Assembly: GCA_003217735.2 (NCBI GenBank)
Contig: CP031585.1
Location: 3,211,501 to 3,275,500, forward strand
Direction of reading: 5' to 3'
Length of the DNA: 64,000 bases
Origin: Marinibacterium anthonyi
GTDB lineage: Bacteria; Pseudomonadota; Alphaproteobacteria; Rhodobacterales; Rhodobacteraceae
A program made the position numbers and the translations under genes. Positions 43,603 through 51,862 of the stretch are shown here, one piece after another (position 1 is the stretch's first letter; each line of letters starts with the position of its first letter). The notes below the pieces were generated by a model, which saw only the letters and a list, made by a program, of their open reading frames with translations, was not told the DNA's origin and ran no database searches.

Positions 43603-44970
43603 TTACGCGGGATCCGTTGCCGGCAATGGCACGCCGCGGTCTTCCGCCGCGAACTTGCGCCACAGGCTTTCCGTCGCCGCCTGCCCTTCGGCAACCACCC
43701 GCGTTTCGTCCATGGTCGTCAGCTGGCGGTTGCGCATCAGGAAACGGCCATCCACCATCGTGTCGCTCACCACCCCCGGGTGTCCGTAATGCAGCAGGTT
43801 CGAGATGGCCGAAACGCGGGGCGTCATCACCGGGGTCATCAAATCGAACACCGCCAGGTCAGCCTTCATGCCCGGCGCGATGCGCCCGATGCCGGGGTGA
43901 TCCAGCGCCCTGGCCGCATTGACGGTGACATAGTCGAACACCGTCTGCGGCGACGGGGTCACCGACCGCCCATAGGCGCCGCGATGCAATGTCATGGCCA
44001 TCTTCATGGCGTGAAACATGTCCTCGGTCATGTTGTCGGTGCCAAGCGTGATCTTGACCCCGTGATCGAGGATCGCCTTCATCGGCAGCGGATGCGGTCC
44101 CTTGGCCGACATGGATGCCGGACAATGGGCCAGCCAGGTGCCGGTTTCCGCCAGCCGCGCCACGTCGGTTTCGGTGCAGAAGGTCCAGTGGACGGCCAGC
44201 AGGTCATCGCCCAGGAAATCGTTGCGGTCCAGGTATTCGGTGGAGGTGCAGCCGTGCAGCTTTTCCACCTGTTCCTTTTCGCTGATGATCTGGCTCAGGT
44301 GCACCGTGCGGCGCAGCCCGTGCCGGCGCGCCAGGTCTTTCAGCTGGCCCAGCATCCAGGGGCTGCAATTGTCCGGCGCATGGGCCGCGATCATCACGCG
44401 CACGCGGTCGTTTTCCGCCCCGTGGAAGCGGTCGATCAGGGCGCGGGTCCGATCCAGGAAGGTCTCGCCGAAGTCGCGATCGAAACGGTATCCGCCGCCC
44501 GCCACCTCGGTCGTCACGGCATCTGCACAGCTTTCGGCCAGCCACAGGCGCATCCCCGTTTCGATCATCGCGGGCGCGTAATCGGCCACGTGGCGCAGGG
44601 GGTCGACCATGGTCGTTGTGCCGGACCGGATCGCCTCGGCACAGGCAAGTTTCGCGATGGCGGCGCGTTCGGACGGGTCCAGCAGGTAGGAGGCCGGAAC
44701 CATGTACTGGTAGACCAGGTTGCCTTCGATATCCTCGATCGTGCCGCGCAGGGCCAAGAGCACCGCGTGCGTGTGCGAATTGATCAGGCCGGGCGACACC
44801 AGCCGCCCGATCATGTCGACCGGTTCGAAACCGGCGAAATCGGTGCCGGTGAACGTTTCCGGCAAGGCGACGATGCGGTCGTCTTCGATGGCGACGTGGG
44901 CGGCACGGATTTCGGGCGTCCCGCTGTCGTGGCTGACGATGCGGGCGTTCTTGAGCAATAGGCGGGTCAT
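43603..44970 (-). CDS. Amidohydrolase of the TRZ/ATZ/SsnA type
   Basis: The 455-residue metal-dependent hydrolase has the HxH metal site LINSHTHAV, a second His in VHLSQ, AVHWTFC, and the metal Asp in LGTDNMTED. The N- and C-terminal composite beta-sandwich is visible (LLLKNARIVSHD...; GMKADLAVFDL). Members deaminate or dechlorinate s-triazines, guanine, S-adenosylhomocysteine or related amidines. It overlaps the potC-like gene by ATGA, so its substrate is probably what the Pot importer brings in. Confidence 0.88.
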   Translation of the reverse strand: MTRLLLKNARIVSHDSGTPEIRAAHVAIEDDRIVALPETFTGTDFAGFEPVDMIGRLVSPGLINSHTHAVLLALRGTIEDIEGNLVYQYMVPASYLLDPSERAAIAKLACAEAIRSGTTTMVDPLRHVADYAPAMIETGMRLWLAESCADAVTTEVAGGGYRFDRDFGETFLDRTRALIDRFHGAENDRVRVMIAAHAPDNCSPWMLGQLKDLARRHGLRRTVHLSQIISEKEQVEKLHGCTSTEYLDRNDFLGDDLLAVHWTFCTETDVARLAETGTWLAHCPASMSAKGPHPLPMKAILDHGVKITLGTDNMTEDMFHAMKMAMTLHRGAYGRSVTPSPQTVFDYVTVNAARALDHPGIGRIAPGMKADLAVFDLMTPVMTPRVSAISNLLHYGHPGVVSDTMVDGRFLMRNRQLTTMDETRVVAEGQAATESLWRKFAAEDRGVPLPATDPA

Positions 44971-45743
44971 GAGCGGCGCAGCGCCCCTATGGCGGTGATG
45001 ATCAGGGTCAGGATCACCAGCAGCGTCGCCACCGATGCGATGGTCGGGTCGATGTTGTCCTGGATGCCTTCCCAGATCTTCTTGGGCAGGGTCGTCACCC
45101 GGCGCACGGTCAGGAACAGCACGCCGACGATTTCGTCAAAGCTGACGATGAAGGCGAAGACGAAGCCGGTCAGCATGCCGGGCCGTGCGGCGGGCACGAT
45201 CACCGCCATCACCGTCTGGCGGATGGATGCGCCCAGGGACCGGGCGGCGCGCGGGATGTTGCGATCAAGGTTGGCCAGTGCCGCGAAGACCGAGATCGAC
45301 ACGTAGGGCAGCGCCAGCAGCGTATGGGCCAGGATCACGCCGAAGTCGGTGTCGATCAGGCCCAGCTTGACCCAGAAGCGGTAGAAGCCCAGCGATTGCA
45401 CCACCGGCGGCACCAGGATCGGCGTGATCAGCACCCAGCGGGCGATGGCGGACGCGCGGTCGGACAGGAACCAGCAGCCGATGGCGAAGCTGGTGCCAAG
45501 CGCCGTGGCACAGGCGGCCACGACGGTGCCGATCCAGATGCTGGTCCACGTCGCCTTGAGCCAGTCGGGCGAGGCGAAGTAATTGGCGTAGTGCTGCAGC
45601 GACAGGTGATCCTTGGGCAGGCCGATATAGCTGGTGTCGGTCAGCGACACCGGGATGACCACCAGCAGGGGCAGCACGAGGAAGGCGGTGACCAGCCAGG
45701 CGCCGGTCTGAAAGAAGATCCGAAAGGGCGATACGGGCATCAT
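44967..45743 (-). CDS. Polyamine-type ABC transporter permease, PotC-like (second system)
   Basis: The 258-residue membrane protein has six predicted helices, the EAA loop AARSLGASIRQTVMAVIVP and the PotC hallmark VSFDEIVGVLFLT. The start at 45743 gives an ATGA overlap with potB and a double Met; the upstream frame is not translated. It forms the channel with the PotB-like protein. Confidence 0.9.
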   Translation of the reverse strand: MMPVSPFRIFFQTGAWLVTAFLVLPLLVVIPVSLTDTSYIGLPKDHLSLQHYANYFASPDWLKATWTSIWIGTVVAACATALGTSFAIGCWFLSDRASAIARWVLITPILVPPVVQSLGFYRFWVKLGLIDTDFGVILAHTLLALPYVSISVFAALANLDRNIPRAARSLGASIRQTVMAVIVPAARPGMLTGFVFAFIVSFDEIVGVLFLTVRRVTTLPKKIWEGIQDNIDPTIASVATLLVILTLIITAIGALRRS

Positions 45744-46582
45744 TTCCGCTCCAGCAGTGCATTGCGCAGGTTGACGAAGCGGGCGGCCACCAGCAGCACC
45801 AGCGCCGTCGCGATCAGCAGGATCACCGACAGGGCCGCGCCCAGGCCCCAGTTCAGGAATTCCTGGATCTGGTAGGTGATGTATTCCGAGATCATCAGCA
45901 CGCGGCCCCCGCCCAGCAGCGCCGGCGTGATGTAAAAGCCCAGCGACAACACGAAGACCAGCAGCGCGCCCGACAACACCCCCGGCAGGGTCTGGGGGAA
46001 ATAGACCTGCCGGAAGGCGGTCCATTCAGAGGCGCCCAGCCCCCGCGCGGCCTTGACGTAAGCGTCGGGAATACCGCGCATGTTGGTCAGCATCGGCAGG
46101 ATGGCAAAGGGCAGCATGACGTGGATCATGGCGATCAGCACGCCGAATTCATTGTGCATCAGGCGCAGCGGGCTGTCGATCAGCCCCGCGTTGCGCAGCG
46201 TGTCGTTGACAAGGCCGGACCGGCCCAGCAGCACGATCCAGCTGAACGACCGGATCAGGACCGACACCCAGAACGGCAGGATCACCAGCGCCAGCATCAG
46301 CGGTGTCAGGCGCCCGGCGTAATTGCTGATGGCGTAGGCCACGATATAACCCAGCAGGACGCAGCCGATGGTGGTCACCAGCGCGACGCGGAAGGTCAGC
46401 ACGAAGCTGGTCTTGACCGCGCTCGAACCGGCCGCCTTTGCGAAATTGCCGAAGCCCGCGGCCGGTTCGGTGACCGAGATCTGCCAGATGCCCAGCACGG
46501 GAACGATGTAGAAGACGATCATGATCGCCAGGGCCGGCAGGATCAGCATCCAGTATTGGGTCTTTTCACCAAGGCGCGGCAT
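45740..46582 (-). CDS. Polyamine-type ABC transporter permease, PotB-like (second system)
   Basis: The 280-residue protein begins MPRLGEKTQYWMLILPALAI, has helices typical of PotB, and the EAA loop KAARGLGASEWTAFRQVYFPQ. The frame stays open upstream through a repeat and hairpin, but those residues are Asp/Pro-rich and not permease-like, so 46582 is the start. It lies between the binding protein and potC-like genes. Confidence 0.9.
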   Translation of the reverse strand: MPRLGEKTQYWMLILPALAIMIVFYIVPVLGIWQISVTEPAAGFGNFAKAAGSSAVKTSFVLTFRVALVTTIGCVLLGYIVAYAISNYAGRLTPLMLALVILPFWVSVLIRSFSWIVLLGRSGLVNDTLRNAGLIDSPLRLMHNEFGVLIAMIHVMLPFAILPMLTNMRGIPDAYVKAARGLGASEWTAFRQVYFPQTLPGVLSGALLVFVLSLGFYITPALLGGGRVLMISEYITYQIQEFLNWGLGAALSVILLIATALVLLVAARFVNLRNALLERK

Positions 46583-46601
46583 GGCATCTCCGGGATCGTC
46601 T

Positions 46602-46625
46602 GGGGGATCTTCAGGGGGATCTTCA
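46602..46625. repeat. 12-bp tandem direct repeat (two copies)
   Basis: GGGGGATCTTCA occurs twice in a row just before the PotB start region, followed by a partial third copy (GGGTCTTC). It is probably slippage-derived spacer sequence; no function is evident. Confidence 0.7.
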
Positions 46626-46639
46626 GGGTCTTCGAGGCG

Positions 46640-46665
46640 CGGGGCCGGCGCGAACGCCGGCCCCG
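46640..46665 (-). promoter_or_regulatory. Intercistronic GC hairpin after second PotD-like gene
   Basis: A perfect 11-bp stem (CGGGGCCGGCG with CGCCGGCCCCG) and a CGAA loop begin 9 nt after the binding-protein stop. CGAA lies on the plus strand; the transcript loop is UUCG, a very stable tetraloop. No T-run follows. Confidence 0.8.
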
Positions 46666-46674
46666 GGGCACCGA

Positions 46675-47808
46675 TCAGTTGATCAGCGCGTCGATGTATT
46701 TCTCTTCCGCCGACACCTGGTTCTTCGCGTACCATTCGTCGTTGTAAAGGATCTGCGTCGCCAGGTTTTCCGGGCTGGTGGGGTTCCAGGGCGCCAGTTC
46801 GGCGGGCACCAGGGCCGCCGCCTCCGGGTTGATCGGCGCCGAGCCGATCAGTTCCAGCCATTTGACCTGCAGGGCGGGATCCTGGGCATGGGCGATGAAC
46901 TTCATCACTTCCTCGGTGCCGGCCGGGTTGTCCTTGGGTACGACCCAGATACCCGGCGCCATGACGCCGCCGTTGAACGACACGGTAAAGGTGCCTTCGT
47001 CCATCTGGTCCTTCAGCAGGTGCGCGCGGGTCGACCAGATGTTGCCGATGGCGACCTCTTCCTGCAGGAACAGGTTCTGGCTGTCGCTGCCCGATCCCCA
47101 GACGATGATGTTGTCGCGCAGCTCGCGGAACTTGGCGATGGCGGCGTTGATGCCATCATCCGTCCCCAGCACCTCGTAGACCTCGTTCAGGGGCACGCCC
47201 TGTGCCATCGTGGCGCTTTCCAGCATGCCGCGCACCGACTTGCGGAAGGTGCGCATGCCGGGGAAGTCCTTGACGTTCCAGACATCCGCCCAGCTTTGCG
47301 GCACGTTGCCGCCCAGCATCTTGGGGTTGGTGGCCAGCACGTAGGAATAGACGTAGTTGCCGACGCCGTTGGTATAGGCCGTGCCGTCCAGCACCTTGGA
47401 CTTGTCGACGATGGAATAGTCGATGGGCTGGGTCATGCCCTGCTGTTCCAGGATGATGGCGGACCCCGCGCCGCTGTCGCACAGGTCCCAGACCACGGCA
47501 CCGCTTTCGACCATCGCCCGGATCTTGCCCGCCGAAGGGCCCGATCCGTCGACAACCACCGGAATCCCGGTTTCGGCGGTGTAGGTGTCGCACATCACTT
47601 CCTGCAGCACGTCCTTGGCGGTGCCGCCCCAGTTGACGACGACGATCTCTTTCGCCTGGGCCATGGCGCGCGAATTCAGCGCCGGCAGAATCCCCAGCGC
47701 GCCCATCGCCGCGACAAAGCCGCGACGGGTCAGCCGCCCCTGCCTGTAGCGTTCGACCGCGATCTCCGCGATGTCGCGCTTGGCTTCGAAATCGGTGGTA
47801 TCGGTCAT
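46675..47808 (-). CDS. Polyamine-type ABC transporter substrate-binding protein (PotD-like, Tat-exported)
   Basis: The 377-residue protein has a long N-terminal region with a twin-arginine signal (LTRRGFVAAMGALGILPAL, cleavage near RAMAQA), then EIVVVNWGGTAKDVLQEVM typical of PotD-like proteins. The start at 47808 follows the family's beginning; 35 more upstream codons are open but not signal-like. It pairs with the PotA-like gene upstream and the PotBC-like genes downstream. The ligand is unknown, likely an amine or amidine handled by the amidohydrolase and FAD oxidoreductase. Confidence 0.88.
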   Translation of the reverse strand: MTDTTDFEAKRDIAEIAVERYRQGRLTRRGFVAAMGALGILPALNSRAMAQAKEIVVVNWGGTAKDVLQEVMCDTYTAETGIPVVVDGSGPSAGKIRAMVESGAVVWDLCDSGAGSAIILEQQGMTQPIDYSIVDKSKVLDGTAYTNGVGNYVYSYVLATNPKMLGGNVPQSWADVWNVKDFPGMRTFRKSVRGMLESATMAQGVPLNEVYEVLGTDDGINAAIAKFRELRDNIIVWGSGSDSQNLFLQEEVAIGNIWSTRAHLLKDQMDEGTFTVSFNGGVMAPGIWVVPKDNPAGTEEVMKFIAHAQDPALQVKWLELIGSAPINPEAAALVPAELAPWNPTSPENLATQILYNDEWYAKNQVSAEEKYIDALIN

Positions 47809-47920
47809 GTGTGATCTCCTTGTCGTGGGTGCCTTGTTTGTCGGCATTGTCAGGTCGGTGTCGTGAGTGGCGGCCTTTTCCGGCTCTGTTCTGGCTTTGA
47901 ATTCTGGCTTCAAATGGCGT

Positions 47921-48991
47921 TCATTCGGGGTTCAGCAGGACACAGGCGTCGCGGTCCCAGCCGACGCTGACGGGCAGGTCGGGAACCGGGGTGATGCCGC
48001 TTTTCCAGGTCGGGCAGGACACCAGCAGATCGCCCAGCGTCTCGTGCGTGACGATCACCTGGCAGCGTTCGCCCAGATAGCTGACCTGGCGCACGCGGGC
48101 GGGCAGGAATTCCTCGCCCGGGGCACCCAGGCGCAGCCGCTCCGGGCGCAGCGCGACCTTGGCGGCGCCGGATTTCGGCCCGGTTTCGGTGGGCATGGCG
48201 GCAAAGCTGGCGCCTTTCGCGGCGCACTGAAGCAGCCCGCCTTCGGTGCCGGTGACGGTCACGTCGATGAAGTTCGACTTGCCCAGGAAATCGGCGACAA
48301 AGGCGTTGACGGGGCGGTTGTAGAGTTCCCCAGGCTTGCCGTCCTGCTGGATCTTGCCGTCCTTCAGGATGACGATGCGGTCAGACATCGACAACGCTTC
48401 CTCCTGGTCGTGGGTCACGTAGATGAAGGTCACGCCCAACCGGTCGTGCAGCGCCTTCAGTTCCCACTGCAGGTCGGCGCGCAGCTTCTTGTCCAGCGCC
48501 GACAGCGGTTCGTCCAGCAACAGCACCTGCGGGTGGAACGACAGCGCGCGCGCCAGGGCCACGCGCTGTTGCTGACCGCCCGACAATTGCGACGGCATGC
48601 GGTCGGCGTATTGGCCCATCTGCACCAGGTCGAGACATTCGGCCACCCGCGCCGCGATCTCGGCGGCGGGTTTCTTGCGCACCTTCAGCGGGAACGCCAC
48701 GTTGTCGCGCACCGACATGGTCGGAAACAGCGCATAGCCCTGGAACACCATGCCGAAATCGCGGTGTTCGGGTGGCTGGCGGGTGATGTCGGTGTCACGC
48801 AGGGCGATGCGGCCTTCGTCCAGGGTGATGAACCCGGCGATGGCGCTCAGCAGCGTGGTCTTTCCGGACCCCGAGGGCCCCAGCAGCGTCAGGAACTCTC
48901 CGTCAGCGATATCCTGGCTGACATGGTCAAGCGCATGCACGTCACCATAACGTTTCACGGCGTTCTGAACGGAAAGGATGGGTGTGGTCAT
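47921..48991 (-). CDS. Polyamine-type ABC transporter ATP-binding protein, PotA-like (second system)
   Basis: The 356-residue ATPase has Walker [10 protein letters not shown], signature [15 protein letters not shown], Walker [13 protein letters not shown] and [11 protein letters not shown], with a C-terminal TOBE domain (VALRPERLRLG). It is the first gene of the nine-gene leftward operon that ends with the SDR. A LysR-box cassette shared with the divergent carbamoylase promoter lies 85 bp upstream of its start, so it is probably under the control of the adjacent LysR protein. Confidence 0.92.
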   Translation of the reverse strand: MTTPILSVQNAVKRYGDVHALDHVSQDIADGEFLTLLGPSGSGKTTLLSAIAGFITLDEGRIALRDTDITRQPPEHRDFGMVFQGYALFPTMSVRDNVAFPLKVRKKPAAEIAARVAECLDLVQMGQYADRMPSQLSGGQQQRVALARALSFHPQVLLLDEPLSALDKKLRADLQWELKALHDRLGVTFIYVTHDQEEALSMSDRIVILKDGKIQQDGKPGELYNRPVNAFVADFLGKSNFIDVTVTGTEGGLLQCAAKGASFAAMPTETGPKSGAAKVALRPERLRLGAPGEEFLPARVRQVSYLGERCQVIVTHETLGDLLVSCPTWKSGITPVPDLPVSVGWDRDACVLLNPE

Positions 48992-49075
48992 GAAATCCCC
49001 GGATCGGCTGGCAGGCCGGTCCCCGCAGGGGCGCGGCCGGTCACAGCGTCAGGGGAACACGGGCTGCCAATACAA

Positions 49076-49115
49076 TGAAATAAAATATTCGCCCATCAAA
49101 ATAATCCCAAGTTAT
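49076..49115 (-). promoter_or_regulatory. LysR-box cassette, left copy (pot operon promoter)
   Basis: Read on the minus strand, this 40-bp element starts with ATAACTTGGGATTAT (ATAA-N7-TTAT, containing T-N11-A) and after 10 bp continues with GAATATTTTATTTCA. It matches the right copy at 50037-50076 in 28 of 40 positions, with the same spacing. The box overlaps the lysR stop codon. Confidence 0.65.
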
Positions 49116-50032
49116 AGGCGCTGACCTGGCCGCCCCACGACCGGCACGTTGGCCGCCAGGTATTCCGCGACGAATTCCTGGAACTGGATCGCCAGGTTCG
49201 AGGTCGGGAACAGGTTCGACGTGATCGCGTGCAAATCCAGCGGCATCTCGGGTTCGGTGGGCCGGATGGCGATGTCGTCATTGACCTTGCCGATCAGCGC
49301 GAAGGTATCGACCAGCGCCACCCCCAGCCCGCTGCGCACCATCTCCAGCGCGGTCGCCGTGTGCCGCACCTCGCAGAAATAGCGCCGCTCCAGCCCCTGC
49401 GCCGAAAAAACCGCATCCACGGTCTGCCCCAGCGGCGTGTTGCTGGCGTAGGAGATGTGGCGCACGTGGTTCAGGTCGGTCACGCGGATCCGTTCGGACA
49501 GGGCCATTTCGTGATCCACCGGGCAGACGCACATCAGCCGGCCGCGCCCAAGAGTACGCACCGACAGGGCGGATCGGCGCGGGCCGGTGACCGACAGACC
49601 CAGATCGGCGCGCCCGCTCAGCAGGCGGCGGGTGATCTCCTCGATACTGCCCAGTTCGATGGAAATCTGCAGTTTCGGCCGTGTGCGCACGAAATCGGCC
49701 AGCACGCGCGGCAGGATGCCATGCCCGATCGACGGGGTCGCCACGATGTTCAGCCGCCCGATGGTGCCGCCGCGCAGTTCCTCGATGATGTTGGCGACGC
49801 GCTTTTGCTGCATGAACAGATGCTGCGCCTCCTGCGCGATATGCAGCGCCTCGGGCGTGGGGACCAGCCGGCCGTGTTCGCGTTTGAACAGGGGAAAACC
49901 CACCTGGTCCTCGGTATGGCGGATCATGTTGGAAACCGCCGGCTGGCTGACCGACAGCAGTTCGGCGGCGCGCGCCGTGGTGCCGACTTCGATGACGGTC
50001 GACAGGACTTCAAGCTGCCTGGCATTGATCAT
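49112..50032 (-). CDS. LysR-family transcriptional regulator
   Basis: The 306-residue protein has an N-terminal winged HTH (NARQLEVLSTVIEVGTTARAAELLSVSQPAVSNMIRHTE) and a LysR effector-binding domain (residues about 90-295). It is transcribed leftwards, between the pot operon and the D-carbamoylase. Its start lies 5 bp from one T-N11-A box (50037-50051), and its stop overlaps the other (49101-49115). It probably represses itself and activates both flanking operons in response to an amide or amine ligand (inference). Confidence 0.9.
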   Translation of the reverse strand: MINARQLEVLSTVIEVGTTARAAELLSVSQPAVSNMIRHTEDQVGFPLFKREHGRLVPTPEALHIAQEAQHLFMQQKRVANIIEELRGGTIGRLNIVATPSIGHGILPRVLADFVRTRPKLQISIELGSIEEITRRLLSGRADLGLSVTGPRRSALSVRTLGRGRLMCVCPVDHEMALSERIRVTDLNHVRHISYASNTPLGQTVDAVFSAQGLERRYFCEVRHTATALEMVRSGLGVALVDTFALIGKVNDDIAIRPTEPEMPLDLHAITSNLFPTSNLAIQFQEFVAEYLAANVPVVGRPGQRL

Positions 50033-50036
50033 TTCG

Positions 50037-50076
50037 ATAACCCAAGATTATTCGCATGGCATGAAATTTTATTTCA
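50037..50076 (+). promoter_or_regulatory. LysR-box cassette, right copy (lysR/carbamoylase promoter)
   Basis: ATAACCCAAGATTAT (ATAA-N7-TTAT, with T-N11-A) is followed after 10 bp by TGAAATTTTATTTCA, itself an inverted repeat TGAAAT-TTT-ATTTCA. The same two elements at the same spacing occur on the other side of lysR in inverted orientation. Confidence 0.7.
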
Positions 50077-50132
50077 CACTGATATTGCACCTGTCTAGCA
50101 ATGAAAGGAAACCCCGCCAAAAGGAGAGCCGG

Positions 50133-51068
50133 ATGAGCCGCAACGTCGTCTTCGCAGTCGCACAGATGGGGCCGGTTCACCTGGCCGACACCAAGGCGCA
50201 GACCGTCGCCCGCCTGGTCGACATGCTGCGCGAGGCCCATGGCCGCGGCGCGCGCTGGGTGACCTTCCCCGAACTGGCGCTGACCACCTTCTTCCCGCGC
50301 TACATCTACGACACGCCCGAAGACTACGACGCCTTCTTCGAGGAAGGCCTGCCGTCGCCCGCGATGGTGCCGCTGTTTGACGAAGCAAGACGGCTGGGCG
50401 TGGGGTTCTACCTGGGCTACGCGGAAAAGATCACGGAAGGCGGGGCCGTGCGGCGGTTCAATACATCGGTGCTGGTGGCGCCGGATGGCGCGATCCTGGG
50501 CAAGTACCGCAAGATCCACCTGCCCGGCACAAAGGATCCCATCGGGGATATCGAATTCGAACACCTGGAAAAGCGGTATTTCGAGGTCGGCGACCTGGGT
50601 TTCCCCACCTATCCCACCGATGACGGCCGCTTCGGCATGTGCATCTGCAACGACCGCCGCTGGCCGGAAACCTTCCGCGTCATGGCGCTGCGCGGGGCCG
50701 AGGTGTTCATGCTGGGCTACAACACCCCCACCCGCAACATCCACCATCCCGAACCGGCGCACCTGCGCGAATTCCATCACCGGCTGAGCCTGGAATCGGC
50801 CGCCTACCAGAACGCGGCCTGGGTGATGGCCGCCGCGAAATGCGGATCGGAAGACGGGTTCGCGATGATCGGCGGATCGGCCATCGTGTCCCCCACCGGC
50901 GAGGTCGTGGCCCGCGCGGCGTCCGAGGACGACGAGGTCATCACCTTCAGCTGCGACCTGGACCTGGGCGCCTATATCCGGCGGTCGGTCTTCGATTTCG
51001 CCCGCCACCGGCGGATCGAGCATTACGGGCCGATCACGTCGCAGACCGGGATCGAGGTGGACGAATGA
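50133..51068 (+). CDS. N-carbamoyl-D-amino-acid hydrolase (D-carbamoylase)-like nitrilase
   Basis: The 311-residue nitrilase-fold enzyme carries Glu47 (FPELALTTFFPR), Lys127 (KYRKIHLPG) and Cys172 (CICNDRRWPET), at the same numbers as in the well-studied Agrobacterium D-carbamoylase; FNTS and HLEKRYFEVGDLGFP are also shared. It should release a D-amino acid, ammonia and CO2 from an N-carbamoyl compound. AGGAG lies 6-10 nt before the ATG at 50133; the open frame upstream overlaps lysR and is ignored. No cyclic dihydropyrimidinase-type hydantoinase is seen nearby, so the carbamoyl substrate may be imported or made by another route. Confidence 0.87.
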   Translation: MSRNVVFAVAQMGPVHLADTKAQTVARLVDMLREAHGRGARWVTFPELALTTFFPRYIYDTPEDYDAFFEEGLPSPAMVPLFDEARRLGVGFYLGYAEKITEGGAVRRFNTSVLVAPDGAILGKYRKIHLPGTKDPIGDIEFEHLEKRYFEVGDLGFPTYPTDDGRFGMCICNDRRWPETFRVMALRGAEVFMLGYNTPTRNIHHPEPAHLREFHHRLSLESAAYQNAAWVMAAAKCGSEDGFAMIGGSAIVSPTGEVVARAASEDDEVITFSCDLDLGAYIRRSVFDFARHRRIEHYGPITSQTGIEVDE

Positions 51069-51736
51069 CCTTCTCCATCGCCGGCCGCTGCCCCGAAACG
51101 GGCGACATCGGGTTTGCCGTGACCACGTCGTCGGTCTGCGTGGGCGCCCGCGTGGGCGCCGTGGCCGAGGGCTGTGTCGTGTTCTCGCAGGCCCGCACCG
51201 ATCCGCGCCTGCACGCCGTGGGCCTGAAGGCCTGGGCCGAAACCGCCAGCGCGCAGGCGGCGCTGAATGCGATGCACACCGCCGCCGTCGCGCCGCACTG
51301 GCGGCAACTGGGCGTGCTGCCCGCCACCGGTGATGCGCTGCACCTGACCGGCGACAGCTGCCTGCCCCATTGCGGCGGGCTTGCGGGGGCCGACAGCCTG
51401 GCGCTTGGCAATTTCCTGGGCAGCGCCGATGTGCTGCCGTCGATGATCGAGGCCTTCGAAACCGGCACCGGGTCGCTGGCGGAACGCATGGTCGCCGCCC
51501 TGCGCGCCGGTGAAGCGGCGGGCAGCGAACGCGATCCCCTGCAATCGGCCGCCGTCGTCGTTCTGGGCGCCGAGGGGCTGAAGGACGTGGACCTGCGCAT
51601 CGACGCCTCGGCCGATCCGCTGGACGCACTGGCCGACCTGCTGGCCGACTGGCTGCCCAAGGCCCCGGCCTATCGGCTGCGCGCGCTTGACCCGGATGCC
51701 GCGCCGTCGTCCAGCAGCGTGGAACATTCGGGCTGA
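51065..51736 (+). CDS. DUF1028 family protein (second copy)
   Basis: The 223-residue protein begins MTFSIAGRCPETGDIGFAVTTSSVCVGARVGAV, as in DUF1028 proteins, and is co-translated with the carbamoylase (ATGA overlap). It is related to, but clearly different from, the copy at 42823. The functional link to carbamoyl or amide hydrolysis is inferred from position. Thr2 could act as an Ntn nucleophile if Met1 is removed. Confidence 0.85.
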   Translation: MTFSIAGRCPETGDIGFAVTTSSVCVGARVGAVAEGCVVFSQARTDPRLHAVGLKAWAETASAQAALNAMHTAAVAPHWRQLGVLPATGDALHLTGDSCLPHCGGLAGADSLALGNFLGSADVLPSMIEAFETGTGSLAERMVAALRAGEAAGSERDPLQSAAVVVLGAEGLKDVDLRIDASADPLDALADLLADWLPKAPAYRLRALDPDAAPSSSSVEHSG

Positions 51737-51766
51737 TCCGGCCCGGCGCCCAAGCGCGCCGCCCCC

Positions 51767-51788
51767 CCCGGTTGACCCGCAAACCGGG
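51767..51788 (+). terminator. Weak hairpin after DUF1028 gene
   Basis: CCCGGTT (51767-51773) pairs with AACCGGG (51782-51788) around an 8-nt loop, about 30 nt after the stop. It is followed by TATTC rather than a T-run, so it is a possible weak terminator only. Confidence 0.35.
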
Positions 51789-51862
51789 TATTCACCCCAG
51801 GATGTCCGCAAGCGCCCGATTGTGATATGCTGTCCCGGGTGCAGGTCTTGCGGGGCAGCAGC

